Source: Synechococcus sp. PROS-9-1
GTDB taxonomy: Bacteria; Cyanobacteriota; Cyanobacteriia; PCC-6307; Cyanobiaceae
Length of the DNA: 64,000 nt
NCBI RefSeq assembly: GCF_014279775.1
Contig: NZ_CP047961.1
Coordinates: forward strand, 62,001 to 126,000
Direction of reading: 5' to 3'
In this document: piece by piece, positions 1 to 9,016 of the stretch
Layout of the letters: every line of letters starts with the position of its first letter
Numbering within the stretch: position 1 is the stretch's first letter
Notes under the pieces: model-generated
Databases searched by the model: none
What the model saw: the letters and a program-made list of their open reading frames with translations, nothing else
What the model was told of the DNA's origin: nothing
Position numbers and translations under genes: made by a program

Positions 1-133
1 AGGAGCGTTCACCTCGTCCGGACTGCTCCACCACCGTGGGAACCCCTGGAGAGGCAAACGGGGCGTGAGCCGAGACGGGAAGGGTTCCTCGCCAGCGGTT
101 TTCGATTGGGTGGTGGCTGCGGGCGTTGATCAC
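1..133 (-). CDS. clpP: ATP-dependent Clp protease proteolytic subunit, 5' end only
   Basis: This is the N-terminal 44 codons of a ClpP serine peptidase; the rest lies beyond the left edge. Read on the minus strand from a GTG at 133, the product begins [14 protein letters not shown] and reaches the family-typical stretch [13 protein letters not shown] just before the edge. ClpP forms the double-ring proteolytic chamber that works with ClpX or ClpC in the cytoplasm. No ATG exists in frame before an upstream stop at 167-169, so GTG is the best start. It follows tig by 46 bases in the same direction, the common tig-clpP(-clpX) order in bacteria. The catalytic Ser, His and Asp are not in the window. 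Confidence 0.85.
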   Translation of the reverse strand, partial: MINARSHHPIENRWRGTLPVSAHAPFASPGVPTVVEQSGRGERS

Positions 134-179
134 GCGGCGGCGGGCGGGAGGACAGATGAATGCAATCTATGGGCGCCGA

Positions 180-1529
180 TCAGGCATCGGTGGCGCTGGG
201 CTTGTCCTTCTCAGGTGCCTTTTCACTCACGGTGCTGTTTTCTTCCAGCCAGCCGAGCAGTTTTTCTTGGAGCAGATCCTCGATCACCGCTTGACGGAGA
301 CGGTTGGGGTCGATGTCACGCTCACCGGTGAGTTGGGCTGAGACCTCCTTCACTTTGGCGTCGATCTCTGGGTCCTCAAGCTTGAGGCTTTCTGCTTCCG
401 CCAGGGCCGAGAGGGCAAGACTGCGGCGCAAGCGCTCCTCCGCTTCCGGGCGTGAGGTTTCCATCAAGTTGCGGACGAGCTCAGGAGTGAACAGAGATTT
501 CACATCCATTCCCTGTTGTGAGAATTGAGCTGCGGTTTGTTCCACGAGGTTGCGCACCTCCTGTTGAACCAAGGTTTCAGGCAGTTCCACCTCAAGTTGC
601 TCGACGAGAGCAGCGAGCAGGGCATCGCGTCGATTGCTGCTGGTACGGCGCTCAGCGTCATCCTTCAAACGCTTTTCAAGGTCAGAGCGGAGCTCGGCCA
701 AGGTTTCCTGTTCGCTGGCTTGTTTGGCGAAGTCGTCATCCAAGTCGGGAAGTTCTCTGGTTTTGAGATCCTTCAGTTCGATCTCGAAGCTGGCCTTGCG
801 TCCGCGCGCATCTTCCTTGGGGTAGTCCTCAGGGAAATTGCAGGCCACGGTTTTGCTATCACCAACGGCCATGCCCACAACGCCTTCAATGAAGCCCGGG
901 ATCATGCGTCCATTCTCGAGGTCCACATCCATCGAATCGGAGCTGCCGCCTTCGATTTCGCTGCCGTCGTCGCTGTAGATGCCTTTAAAACCCACCACGG
1001 CGATGTCGCCTTCTGCAGCCTTGCGGCCTTCCACCGGAACCACGGTGGCGAGTTGACGGCGTGATTGCTCGAGCATGTCATCCACTTTTGTGGCATCGAA
1101 GCTGACGCTCTCCGCTTCCGCTTTCAGCCCCTTGGTGGTTTTCAGGGTTGGGGTGGGAGCCACATCGGCTTCAAAGGTGACGGAAAGGGGCTTGCCAGGT
1201 TCAAAAGACTCCAGCAAGGCTTCGTAGCCGCCATCCACTTCGGGTTGGCCTAGGGCTTCAATCGTTTCCTGTTTGATGGTGTCCCGCCAGATGGCGTCCA
1301 CGAGGTTCTCGAGCGCGGTGGCGCGAATGCGCAGTCCACCCAGTTGTTGCACGAGAACAGAGCGAGGCACCTTTCCTTTGCGGAATCCGGGCAGATTCAC
1401 GCTGCGACTGAGCTGTGAGATCGCCGCTTCGTAGCTGGCCTGACTGCGTTCGGCTGGAATCGCTACTTCAACGGCCAGACGGCTGCCGGGGCGGGCTTTG
1501 GAGGTGACCTTCAGGCTGGCGGCACTCAT
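180..1529 (-). CDS. tig: Trigger factor, ribosome-associated chaperone
   Basis: Trigger factor (449 aa, normal length) binds near the ribosome exit tunnel and assists folding of nascent chains. The N-terminal ribosome-binding domain carries the signature GFRKGKVP at residues 48-55. A FKBP-type prolyl isomerase domain follows at about 160-250, and a helical C-terminal chaperone domain completes the protein. The extreme C-terminus is charged ([14 protein letters not shown]). It starts at an ATG in a divergent arrangement with asd, and clpP follows 46 bases downstream, so the two are probably co-transcribed. Confidence 0.97.
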   Translation of the reverse strand: MSAASLKVTSKARPGSRLAVEVAIPAERSQASYEAAISQLSRSVNLPGFRKGKVPRSVLVQQLGGLRIRATALENLVDAIWRDTIKQETIEALGQPEVDGGYEALLESFEPGKPLSVTFEADVAPTPTLKTTKGLKAEAESVSFDATKVDDMLEQSRRQLATVVPVEGRKAAEGDIAVVGFKGIYSDDGSEIEGGSSDSMDVDLENGRMIPGFIEGVVGMAVGDSKTVACNFPEDYPKEDARGRKASFEIELKDLKTRELPDLDDDFAKQASEQETLAELRSDLEKRLKDDAERRTSSNRRDALLAALVEQLEVELPETLVQQEVRNLVEQTAAQFSQQGMDVKSLFTPELVRNLMETSRPEAEERLRRSLALSALAEAESLKLEDPEIDAKVKEVSAQLTGERDIDPNRLRQAVIEDLLQEKLLGWLEENSTVSEKAPEKDKPSATDA

Positions 1530-1703
1530 CGGCGGCGTTTAAGAGCAGACCCATCACCTTAATTAACTGCGAGTCCTTTGCCTTCCGCGTAAGCTGATTG
1601 GAACGCTTTAGCAACTCCCTGCGGCGTCACAACGTCAGGGATCGATGCAGTGAGTGGCATGTAGCCACCCCTAAACCCAGATTTTTGTTCCAGTTTCATT
1701 CGT

Positions 1704-2735
1704 TTGATTTCCGCCGCGCCATTCCCAAACCGACCACTCACCGTTGCGGTGCTGGGTGCCAGTGGTGCCGTGGGTCAGGAGCTTCTCCACCTTCTTGAAG
1801 AACGGAATTTTCCAGTCGCTGAACTGCGTCTTTTGGCGTCCGCTCGCTCTGCAGGGAGTCACTGCTCGTGGAAGGGGCAGGAGCTCATGGTTCAAGAGAC
1901 AACAGCCAAAGCTTTCCAGGGAGTTGATTTGGTGCTCGCTTCGGCAGGCGGCTCGGTGTCCAAGGCTTGGCGCGAGGCGATCGTGGCGTCGGGAGCCGTG
2001 ATGGTGGATAACTCCAGCGCATTCCGCATGGAAGATGGCGTGCCCTTAGTGGTTCCCGAAGTGAATCCAAGTGCTGCTCAGCAGCATCAAGGCGTGATCG
2101 CCAATCCCAACTGCACCACAATTCTGCTGAGTTTGGCTTTAGCGCCGCTGGCGTCGCGTCGCCGCTTGCGGCGCGTGGTGGTGAGCACCTATCAATCGGC
2201 TAGTGGTGCCGGTGCCCGCGCCATGGATGAGCTTCGTGATCTCTCCCGGGTGGTGCTTGATGGAGGCACCCCCACCAGTGAGGTGTTGCCCCATTCGCTT
2301 GCGTTCAATCTTTTTTTGCACAATTCACCGCTTCAGCCGAATGGCTACTGCGAAGAGGAGCTGAAAATGGTGAATGAAACCCGTAAAATCATGGGAATCC
2401 TCGACTTGCGCTTTACAGCAACGTGCGTACGGGTTCCTGTGTTGCGCGCTCACTCAGAAGCGGTCAATGTTGAATTCCATGAGCCTTTCTCTGTGGAGGA
2501 GGCCCGATCACTCCTAGCTGTTGCTCCTGGTGTTGAGTTACTCGACGATGCTGCCCACAACCGTTTCCCAATGCCCACCGATGTAACCGGTCGAGATCCG
2601 GTGATGGTGGGGCGAATTCGTCAGGACATCAGTGAGCCGAATGCTCTTGAGTTTTGGCTATGTGGTGATCAGATTCGCAAAGGTGCCGCTCTGAATGCCA
2701 TTCAAATCGCCGAACTGCTTCTTCCTACTGTTTGA
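1704..2735 (+). CDS. asd: Aspartate-semialdehyde dehydrogenase
   Basis: Asd converts L-aspartyl-4-phosphate to L-aspartate-4-semialdehyde with NADPH, the second step of the aspartate pathway to lysine, threonine, methionine and diaminopimelate. The 343-residue product has the Rossmann motif GASGAVG at residues 18-24 and the catalytic Cys137 in ANPNCTT. The start is a TTG; no ATG fits, and family alignment requires a start close to this point. dapA, the next enzyme of the lysine branch, begins 5 bases downstream. lysC, encoding the preceding enzyme, lies about 8.3 kb away on the other strand. Confidence 0.96.
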   Translation: MISAAPFPNRPLTVAVLGASGAVGQELLHLLEERNFPVAELRLLASARSAGSHCSWKGQELMVQETTAKAFQGVDLVLASAGGSVSKAWREAIVASGAVMVDNSSAFRMEDGVPLVVPEVNPSAAQQHQGVIANPNCTTILLSLALAPLASRRRLRRVVVSTYQSASGAGARAMDELRDLSRVVLDGGTPTSEVLPHSLAFNLFLHNSPLQPNGYCEEELKMVNETRKIMGILDLRFTATCVRVPVLRAHSEAVNVEFHEPFSVEEARSLLAVAPGVELLDDAAHNRFPMPTDVTGRDPVMVGRIRQDISEPNALEFWLCGDQIRKGAALNAIQIAELLLPTV

Positions 2736-2740
2736 TTCAT

Positions 2741-3649
2741 ATGAGTACTGCTGCTGAACTTTCTCCGACCCCGTTTGGCCGTCTGTTGACGGCCATGGTG
2801 ACCCCCTTTGATGCTGAGGGCCGCGTGGATTTGGCTTTGGCAGGTCGTTTGGCCCGTCATCTTGTCGAGGAAGGTTCAGAGGGGCTTGTCGTTTGTGGCA
2901 CGACGGGTGAATCGCCAACGCTGAGCTGGCAGGAGCAAGTCAAGATGCTGGAGGCGGTCCGTCAAGCCGTTGGACCTGGGGTGAAGGTGCTTGCAGGGAC
3001 GGGGAGCAACAGCACAAGTGAAGCGGTGAAGGCAACGCGAGAAGCTGCGTCGGCTGGCGCTGATGGTGCCCTGTTGGTTGTGCCTTATTACAACAAGCCT
3101 CCGCAAGAGGGCTTAGAAGCGCATTTTCGAACGATTGCAACGGCTGCTCCTGAGCTACCACTGATGCTTTACAACGTGCCTGGACGCACTGGCACGAGCA
3201 TGGCTCCGGCCACGGCAGCTCAGCTGATGGATTGCGCCAACGTGGTGAGCTTCAAGGCGGCCAGTGGCTCGACTGAAGAAGTCACCGAGCTGCGCTTGGC
3301 CTGTGGGCCTCGCCTCGCCGTTTACAGCGGTGATGACGGCTTGCTTTTGCCGATGTTGTCCGCTGGTGCAGTCGGTGTGGTGAGTGTGGCCAGTCATGTT
3401 GTTGGCAGGCGTTTGCGCCACATGATTGATGCGTTCCTCAGCGGTCAGAACGCTGTTGCCCTTGGTCAGCACGAGCAGTTAACGCCGCTCTTCCAGGCCC
3501 TCTTTGCCACCTCCAACCCCATCCCTGTGAAAGCTGCTCTTGAGCTGAGTGGATGGCCAGTGGGTGCTCCTCGTCTTCCTTTATTACCCCTTAATTCAGC
3601 CATGCGCGATTCCTTAGCCCACCTCCTCACTGCCCTGCGTCAGACCTGA
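2741..3649 (+). CDS. dapA: 4-hydroxy-tetrahydrodipicolinate synthase
   Basis: DapA condenses pyruvate with aspartate semialdehyde, the first committed step to diaminopimelate and lysine. The 302-residue protein has the GTTGES loop at about residues 54-59, the catalytic Tyr (LYNVPGR, about 144) and the Schiff-base lysine in VVSFKAASG (about Lys172). I chose the ATG at 2741; a TTG three codons upstream overlaps the asd stop but is less likely. It sits in an operon asd-dapA, with rnj following after 55 bases. Confidence 0.96.
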   Translation: MSTAAELSPTPFGRLLTAMVTPFDAEGRVDLALAGRLARHLVEEGSEGLVVCGTTGESPTLSWQEQVKMLEAVRQAVGPGVKVLAGTGSNSTSEAVKATREAASAGADGALLVVPYYNKPPQEGLEAHFRTIATAAPELPLMLYNVPGRTGTSMAPATAAQLMDCANVVSFKAASGSTEEVTELRLACGPRLAVYSGDDGLLLPMLSAGAVGVVSVASHVVGRRLRHMIDAFLSGQNAVALGQHEQLTPLFQALFATSNPIPVKAALELSGWPVGAPRLPLLPLNSAMRDSLAHLLTALRQT

Positions 3650-3704
3650 CGCTCCGGCTGCCGATTCAGATTTCCCCTTTTTAACGTCCCTTGAGTTCTT
3701 ATTG

Positions 3705-5756
3705 ATGACATCCACTCTTTCTAAAACCAAGCAGGCCTGTCTCCGAGTGATTCCACTGGGTGGCTTGCATGAGATCGGCAAGAACACCTGCGTGTTCGAG
3801 TACGGCGACGATCTGATGCTTGTGGATGCCGGTTTGGCATTCCCCAGTGACGGGATGCACGGGGTGAATGTAGTGATGCCCGACACCAGCTTCCTGCGTG
3901 AAAACCAGAGTCGGATTCGCGGCATGATCGTGACCCATGGTCATGAAGATCACATCGGTGGAATTGCACACCATCTCAAGAACTTCGATATCCCAGTGAT
4001 TTATGGGCCTCGTTTGGCCCTGTCCATGCTCACTGGAAAAATGGATGAGGCTGGTGTCACCGACCGCACCACCCTCCAAACGGTGGGTCCTAGAGACGTG
4101 GTGAAGGTGGGTCAGCACTTCTCGGTGGAGTTCATTCGCAACACCCACTCAATGGCCGACAGCTTTTCGCTGGCGATCACGACCCCAGTGGGCACTGTGA
4201 TTTTCACGGGTGATTTCAAGTTTGATCACACCCCTGTGGATGGTGAGCACTTCGACTTGGCTCGTCTTGCCCATTACGGGGATCAAGGCGTGCTCTGTCT
4301 GTTCAGTGATTCCACGAATGCGGAGGTGCCTGGTTACTGCCCGCCTGAACGTTCCGTGTTCCCCAACCTGGACCGGCATATCGCTGAGGCGGAAGGACGG
4401 GTGATCATCACCACCTTCGCCAGCTCGATTCATCGCGTCTCGATGATTCTTGAGCTGGCGCTTAAAAACGGACGCAAGGTGGGTCTCCTTGGACGCTCCA
4501 TGCTGAATGTGATCGCTAAGGCCCGTGAACTCGGCTACATGCGTGCACCGGATGAGCTGTTTGTGCCGATCAAGCAGATCAATGATGTGCCAGACCGCGA
4601 GACGCTTTTGTTGATGACCGGAAGCCAGGGTGAGCCTCTTGCTGCTCTGAGCCGGATTTCCCGTGGAGATCATCCTCAAGTGAAGGTGAAGAGCTCCGAC
4701 ACGATCATTTTCTCTGCGAGCCCGATTCCAGGAAACACCATTTCAGTGGTGAACACGATCGATAAATTGATGATCTTGGGGGCCAAGGTTGTCTATGGGA
4801 AGGGGGAAGGCATTCACGTGTCTGGCCACGGCTTCCAGGAAGATCAAAAGCTGATGTTGGCCCTCACCCGTCCGAAGTATTTCGTGCCCGTGCATGGTGA
4901 GCACCGCATGCTCGTGAAGCATGCCCGCACCGGCCATTCGATGGGCGTGCCTGAAGACAACACGCTGATCATCAACAACGGTGATGTGGTTGAGCTCACC
5001 CCGGATTCAATGCGCAAAGGCGATCCTGTGAAGGCAGGGATTGAGCTGCTCGATCAGTCTCGCAACGGAATCGTGGATGCACGCGTGCTCAAGGAGCGTC
5101 AACAGCTTGCCGTTGACGGGATCGTGACGATCCTGGCTGCTATCAGCACCGATGGGGCGATGGTGGCTCCGCCTCGCGTGAATTTACGCGGTGTGGTCAC
5201 CACAGCTGATGCGCGCAAGATGTCGCTGTGGACGGAACGCGAAATCAAGTGGGTGCTGGAAAATCGCTGGAAGCAGCTCTGCCGCACTGTGGACGGGGCT
5301 TCTCCTGAAGTGGATTGGATGGGCGTCCAGCGCGAAGTGGAAGTGGGCTTAGGTCGGCGCATGCGCCGCGAGATGCAGGTGGAGCCCTTGATCCTTTGTT
5401 TGGTTCAGCCGGCCCCTGGTGGCACACCGGTCTATAAAGGCCGCGCTGATGCAGAGCCTGATACCCGTCCGGCAGCCCGTGGTCGTGGCGGTCGTCATGG
5501 TGCTCCCGGCCGCGACAGCGGTAATGGCCACGTACGGCGAGATCCGAATGCGGCTCCAGCACGGGTTGTTCCTTCGCGTGTGATTCGCACACCGGCACCT
5601 GCCGCAGCAGTGTCTGCTCCAGGTGCAGCAGCGACTCCAGCACCGGCCCCAGCTCCGGCGAAAGAACTTGTTGCGGCGACTGTGGTTGTGACCCGCGATC
5701 CAGAGCCTGAGATGCCAGCTGGACGCACCCGTCGTCGTCGTTCAGCGGCGGCGTAG
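3705..5756 (+). CDS. rnj: Ribonuclease J
   Basis: RNase J is a metallo-beta-lactamase/beta-CASP nuclease with endo- and 5'-exonuclease activity on RNA. The zinc-binding HGHEDH motif is at about residues 78-83, and a further metal-site region VHGEHRM follows near the middle. After the catalytic core and the C-terminal domain, the last 120 or so residues form a low-complexity tail rich in Ala, Pro, Gly and Arg (for example APAPAPAKE), ending TRRRRSAAA. That makes 683 residues, longer than the roughly 550 of Bacillus RNase J1; similar tails are usual in cyanobacteria. ATG 3705 is preferred over the adjacent TTG 3702. The 3' end overlaps the convergent gene by 15 bases. Confidence 0.95.
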   Translation: MTSTLSKTKQACLRVIPLGGLHEIGKNTCVFEYGDDLMLVDAGLAFPSDGMHGVNVVMPDTSFLRENQSRIRGMIVTHGHEDHIGGIAHHLKNFDIPVIYGPRLALSMLTGKMDEAGVTDRTTLQTVGPRDVVKVGQHFSVEFIRNTHSMADSFSLAITTPVGTVIFTGDFKFDHTPVDGEHFDLARLAHYGDQGVLCLFSDSTNAEVPGYCPPERSVFPNLDRHIAEAEGRVIITTFASSIHRVSMILELALKNGRKVGLLGRSMLNVIAKARELGYMRAPDELFVPIKQINDVPDRETLLLMTGSQGEPLAALSRISRGDHPQVKVKSSDTIIFSASPIPGNTISVVNTIDKLMILGAKVVYGKGEGIHVSGHGFQEDQKLMLALTRPKYFVPVHGEHRMLVKHARTGHSMGVPEDNTLIINNGDVVELTPDSMRKGDPVKAGIELLDQSRNGIVDARVLKERQQLAVDGIVTILAAISTDGAMVAPPRVNLRGVVTTADARKMSLWTEREIKWVLENRWKQLCRTVDGASPEVDWMGVQREVEVGLGRRMRREMQVEPLILCLVQPAPGGTPVYKGRADAEPDTRPAARGRGGRHGAPGRDSGNGHVRRDPNAAPARVVPSRVIRTPAPAAAVSAPGAAATPAPAPAPAKELVAATVVVTRDPEPEMPAGRTRRRRSAAA

Positions 5757-6557
5757 GGAACGCCAGGCCAACACCAACCGCTTTCGTAAGGGAAGGGATG
5801 TTGGCGGATCGTTATCAGCTGGCCTTGCTGATAACGATCCGAGTTGGGCAATCTGCGTCAGGTTGACCCGCAGCAGTCCGGCCTCCAATCGCTTGGGGTC
5901 GGTATCAAAAGTACTTTCCAGCGATGAAGTGGAAGCCTGCTCAGGAGCTTGCTCCAAGTTGGCTGGGTCTTCCGCAAGATCTTGAGAGCTGTCCAAGTCT
6001 CTTGGCTGTTGCGACCCCTTTGGCTCATCCCACTCAGCCTTCAGCCAGGGCATGGCCGTTTCGATCGTTTCAGCTGCTGGCCTTTTCATTGGTGAGCGCT
6101 TGTCTGCCGCTGTACGCGTTGAGGAGGCGTTCAAAAACGGATCACGGATGAGATCGTCGCTGGCTGGCTCGCTGGTTACGTCGCCAAATGGAATGGATGC
6201 CAGCTCTTCTGCAGCAGGAGCAGACACAACAACATCAATGACAGGTGAGCGCTCCAGCGCTTCGCTGAGGCCCTGTTGAGCAAGTTCTCGCAGTGTGTCT
6301 GGCGGTTCGCTGGCGAGCACGAGCCGGTAAAACTCCGCGCTCTGGCTCCCATCATCCTTTCCGTAGAGGTGGATGTGGCCGAGTAAGAGGGCCACAAAGG
6401 CTCTCCAGGCCAGGGTTGCGTCCCGTTCCGCTCCTGAGGAGGGAAGGGGCTCCAGTTGTCCCAGCAGTGGACGCGCCAAATCGTCGGCTTTGTCGAACTC
6501 GCTAGCGCTGTAGGCCTGTTCAGCGGCGACGTATTGCTCCTGAAAATCAGCGTCCAA
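5742..6557 (-). CDS. Hypothetical protein with N-terminal helical (TPR-like) region
   Basis: A 271-residue protein I cannot assign. Residues 1-105 are predicted helical and look like two TPR-like helix pairs (AAEQAYSASEFDKADDLARPLL, then LAWRAFVALLLGHIHLYGK, each read in segments). The middle is acidic and low in complexity, and the C-terminus is strongly basic (LRKRLVLAW then RSLRRR). There is no signal peptide or membrane segment. It follows tilS by 9 bases on the same strand, so it is probably in a tilS operon. Its 3' end overlaps rnj by 15 bases and contains a perfect 14-bp inverted repeat. Confidence 0.75.
   Translation of the reverse strand: MDADFQEQYVAAEQAYSASEFDKADDLARPLLGQLEPLPSSGAERDATLAWRAFVALLLGHIHLYGKDDGSQSAEFYRLVLASEPPDTLRELAQQGLSEALERSPVIDVVVSAPAAEELASIPFGDVTSEPASDDLIRDPFLNASSTRTAADKRSPMKRPAAETIETAMPWLKAEWDEPKGSQQPRDLDSSQDLAEDPANLEQAPEQASTSSLESTFDTDPKRLEAGLLRVNLTQIAQLGSLSARPADNDPPTSLPLRKRLVLAWRSLRRR
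5806..5840. repeat. Perfect 14-bp inverted repeat with 7-base loop
   Basis: The arms are GGATCGTTATCAGC (5806-5819) and its exact complement (5827-5840), separated by TGGCCTT. The element starts 49 bases after the rnj stop codon and lies inside the 3' coding part of the convergent hypothetical gene. No T-run follows on either strand, so it is not a canonical intrinsic terminator. It could protect or terminate the rnj transcript, or act in both directions; that is inference. Confidence 0.8.
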
Positions 6558-6566
6558 GCGAGGTTG

Positions 6567-7562
6567 TTATGGCTTGCTCACTAGTTGTACCGAGTCTTGG
6601 GTCCATTGCAGAGACTTTTGCCCTGGCAAGGAGCGGCTTCCTGGGGGGCGACCAGGGCCAATCGCCACACTCAGGCTGTCGAGTTGGCTGGCGGAGAGGG
6701 TGCCAACGCCTTGTTCTTGCAGCCAATGATGGAGCAACAACCGACGGGTGGCTTCTGGCAAAAGCTTGAGTGCGTTGCGTTGCAAGCCGCGTTCACAACG
6801 CAGTGGTTCCAGGGCCAGGGTGGCGAGGGTGCGTTGGCAGTCCTCCACTTGAGACACCCGCTCGCTGAGTTGGGCGATGCGTTGGCTGCAGCCTGGATGC
6901 AACTCCTCCAGCATCGGAAGCACCTCGTTGCGGATGCGGTTGCGGCTGAAGGCCGGATTGGTATTGGATGGATCAAGCCAAATGGGCAGTTTCAAGTCCT
7001 GGCAGATCTGGGCGGTGTCGTCTCGGCTGAAGCTCAAAAGCGGGCGCACTAGACGAGGGCCGCTTGGGTCATTGTTTTGTAGTGGTCTGATCGGCCGCAA
7101 GCTGCCAAGGCCGGCCAGATCCGTGCCTCGGGCCAACTGCAGCAGCAAGGTTTCAGCTCGGTCGCTTGCGGTGTGAGCGGTCAGAACCGTGCGGCAGCAC
7201 AGCTGCTGGCTTAGGGCGGCAAGCTCTTGGTAACGCCAGGATCGGGCGCTGGCCTCTGTGCCTGTGTTCTCCCTCGTGCTTCGGCTGATCTGAAGATCCA
7301 ACTCCTGGACTTGGCACCACGCCTTGAGTTCGGAGGCAATGGTTGCTGACTGATCGTGCCAACCATGGTCGCCGTGCCACAGCTGGACATGCCAATGGTG
7401 CAGATGTTGAAGCCCCTGAAGCAGGCCGAGTAAAGCCATGGAGTCTTGACCGCCGGAGAGAGAGATCAGCAGTGTTGTCCCCTTGGGAAGCAGGTTCGGT
7501 TGCCTCAGCAGTTGGCGATGCAGCCTGTCGTGCCAAGGCAACCAGGGTTGGGAGGCAGCCAT
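6567..7562 (-). CDS. tilS: tRNA(Ile)-lysidine synthetase
   Basis: TilS uses ATP and lysine to convert cytidine-34 of the CAU-anticodon tRNA(Ile) to lysidine, so that AUA is read as isoleucine. The 331-residue product has the N-type PP-loop SGGQDS near residue 35 and the downstream family motifs (HTASDRAET, RNRIRNEVLPML). I start at the ATG at 7562, giving MAASQPWLPW. The open frame extends farther upstream but would run into the divergent DUF561 gene and has no homologous content. Length fits short cyanobacterial TilS proteins lacking the full C-terminal domain of E. coli. Confidence 0.93.
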   Translation of the reverse strand: MAASQPWLPWHDRLHRQLLRQPNLLPKGTTLLISLSGGQDSMALLGLLQGLQHLHHWHVQLWHGDHGWHDQSATIASELKAWCQVQELDLQISRSTRENTGTEASARSWRYQELAALSQQLCCRTVLTAHTASDRAETLLLQLARGTDLAGLGSLRPIRPLQNNDPSGPRLVRPLLSFSRDDTAQICQDLKLPIWLDPSNTNPAFSRNRIRNEVLPMLEELHPGCSQRIAQLSERVSQVEDCQRTLATLALEPLRCERGLQRNALKLLPEATRRLLLHHWLQEQGVGTLSASQLDSLSVAIGPGRPPGSRSLPGQKSLQWTQDSVQLVSKP

Positions 7563-7637
7563 GGTGTGGCCAGCGAGTGGAACAACAGAGAATTGATCTT
7601 GCCTGTTCTCAGGCGGGATTACACCCGCGGTGTGAGA

Positions 7638-8435
7638 ATGATGGAACCTGATTTCGCTGGGATGACCCGCCTTTCTCTGCTGCCCGCTGAGCTCCGCCGC
7701 AGCCTGAAGCAGCGAACCGCACTCAAGGTGATCGCCGGTTTGATGAACTTCGATCGCTCCAACGTGGCGATGGTGGCGGCTGCCGCGGGTCGCGGCGGTG
7801 CTGATTTGCTTGATGTGGCCTGTGATGCAGAGCTGGTGAAGTTGGCGATCGAGGTCTCCGCTGGTGTGCCTGTCTGTGTGTCTGCGGTGGATCCTGAGCT
7901 GTTTCCGGCCGCTGTGGCTGCCGGCGCGGCGATGGTGGAGATTGGCAATTACGACGCCTTCTATCCCCAAGGCCGGATCTTTGATGCCACTGAAGTGTTG
8001 TCGATCACCCGCCGAACCCGCGAGCTGCTCCCCGATGTGGTGATGAGCGTCACGGTGCCCCACGTGCTGCCGTTGGATCAGCAAGAGCAGTTGGCTGTGG
8101 ATTTGGTGGCAGCTGGTGCTGATCTGATTCAAACCGAAGGTGGCACCAGTGCGAAGCCGTTCAGCCCTGGAAGCCTTGGATTGATTGAGAAAGCAGCTCC
8201 TACTTTGGCCGCTTCCCACAGCATCAGTGCTGCGCTACATCAGGCGGAGTGCGCTGTGCCCGTACTCTGCGCCTCTGGATTGTCTGCCGTCACCGTGCCG
8301 ATGGCGATTGCGTCTGGCGCTGCTGGTGTGGGAGTGGGATCGGCGGTGAATCGCCTCAACGATGAGTTGGCGATGACCGCTGTGGTTCGCGGGCTGCGCG
8401 AGGCTTTGGCTCGTCCAGTGATCAGCCGCGTTTGA
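7638..8435 (+). CDS. DUF561 family protein
   Basis: A conserved cyanobacterial/plastid protein of unknown function with a TIM-barrel-like pattern of alternating strands and Gly-rich turns (ALKVIAGLMNFD, MVEIGNYDAFYP, ADLIQTEGGTS, SGAAGVGVGSAV). The last motif resembles a phosphate-binding loop of barrel enzymes, which suggests a phosphorylated ligand, but no catalytic assignment is safe. The first ATG of a pair at 7638/7641 is used; another at 7662 (MTRLSLLP) is equally plausible. It is divergent from tilS with 75 bases between starts. Confidence 0.88.
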   Translation: MMEPDFAGMTRLSLLPAELRRSLKQRTALKVIAGLMNFDRSNVAMVAAAAGRGGADLLDVACDAELVKLAIEVSAGVPVCVSAVDPELFPAAVAAGAAMVEIGNYDAFYPQGRIFDATEVLSITRRTRELLPDVVMSVTVPHVLPLDQQEQLAVDLVAAGADLIQTEGGTSAKPFSPGSLGLIEKAAPTLAASHSISAALHQAECAVPVLCASGLSAVTVPMAIASGAAGVGVGSAVNRLNDELAMTAVVRGLREALARPVISRV

Positions 8436-8515
8436 TTTCGCTGCCTAGCCCCATCGCTGGTTTGGGCGGTTTCGCTAAAGATTCCTAGCTTGCGATCAGT
8501 GATGGCTGGACTTTG

Positions 8516-8950
8516 ATGGGAACGCTTGGCTGGTTGCTGCAATGGCCGATTCGAGCCCTCGTGCTGCTTGTCGTGGCAGCGCTTCCGCTTGGCGTGGAAC
8601 TGGCCAGCTTCGGTACGGCGCTGTGGGCAGCGGTGTTGATTGGCCTGTTGGGCACGCTGCTGATCTTGCCGCTCAAAGTGGTGATGGGTCCGGTTTGGGC
8701 CATTACCTCGCTAGGCGGGTTGATTTCGCCGGTGTCGTTTCTCTTCAACTGGATGATTACGGTCATCTTGTTTGGCTTGGCCGCTTGGCTGATCCAAGGC
8801 TTTCGCCTCAAGAACGGTCTGATCAGTGCCATCTGTGGCGCAGTTGTGTACAGCGTGATCAGTGCCATGGTTTTGCGTGCCCTTGGCCTTGCCGATGTGG
8901 ACTTCACCAGGGCCGCTCTGATCGGATCGTTGGCGTTTGGTGCTGAGTAA
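8516..8950 (+). CDS. Small membrane protein, phage-holin-family-4-like (PF04020 type)
   Basis: A 144-residue, very hydrophobic protein with four predicted membrane helices separated by short loops (GLLGTLLILPLKVVMGPVW is part of the second). The length, four-helix pattern and the short P-L-K-V segment fit the widespread PF04020 family, named after holins but found in many non-phage genomes. Its role is unknown. The ATG at 8516 directly follows a TTG that could extend it by one codon. It lies between DUF561 and uvrB on the same strand. Confidence 0.75.
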   Translation: MGTLGWLLQWPIRALVLLVVAALPLGVELASFGTALWAAVLIGLLGTLLILPLKVVMGPVWAITSLGGLISPVSFLFNWMITVILFGLAAWLIQGFRLKNGLISAICGAVVYSVISAMVLRALGLADVDFTRAALIGSLAFGAE

Positions 8951-9016
8951 GACGCCGATGCTTTGGCAATCGCCGTAGCCTGATCAGCCTTCCTCCAGGC
9001 TCGACGCCACCGGATC

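Noticed and set aside
7563-8219. Upstream extension of the tilS frame
   Set aside because: It would overlap the well-supported DUF561 gene on the other strand and has no TilS-like sequence before MAASQPW.
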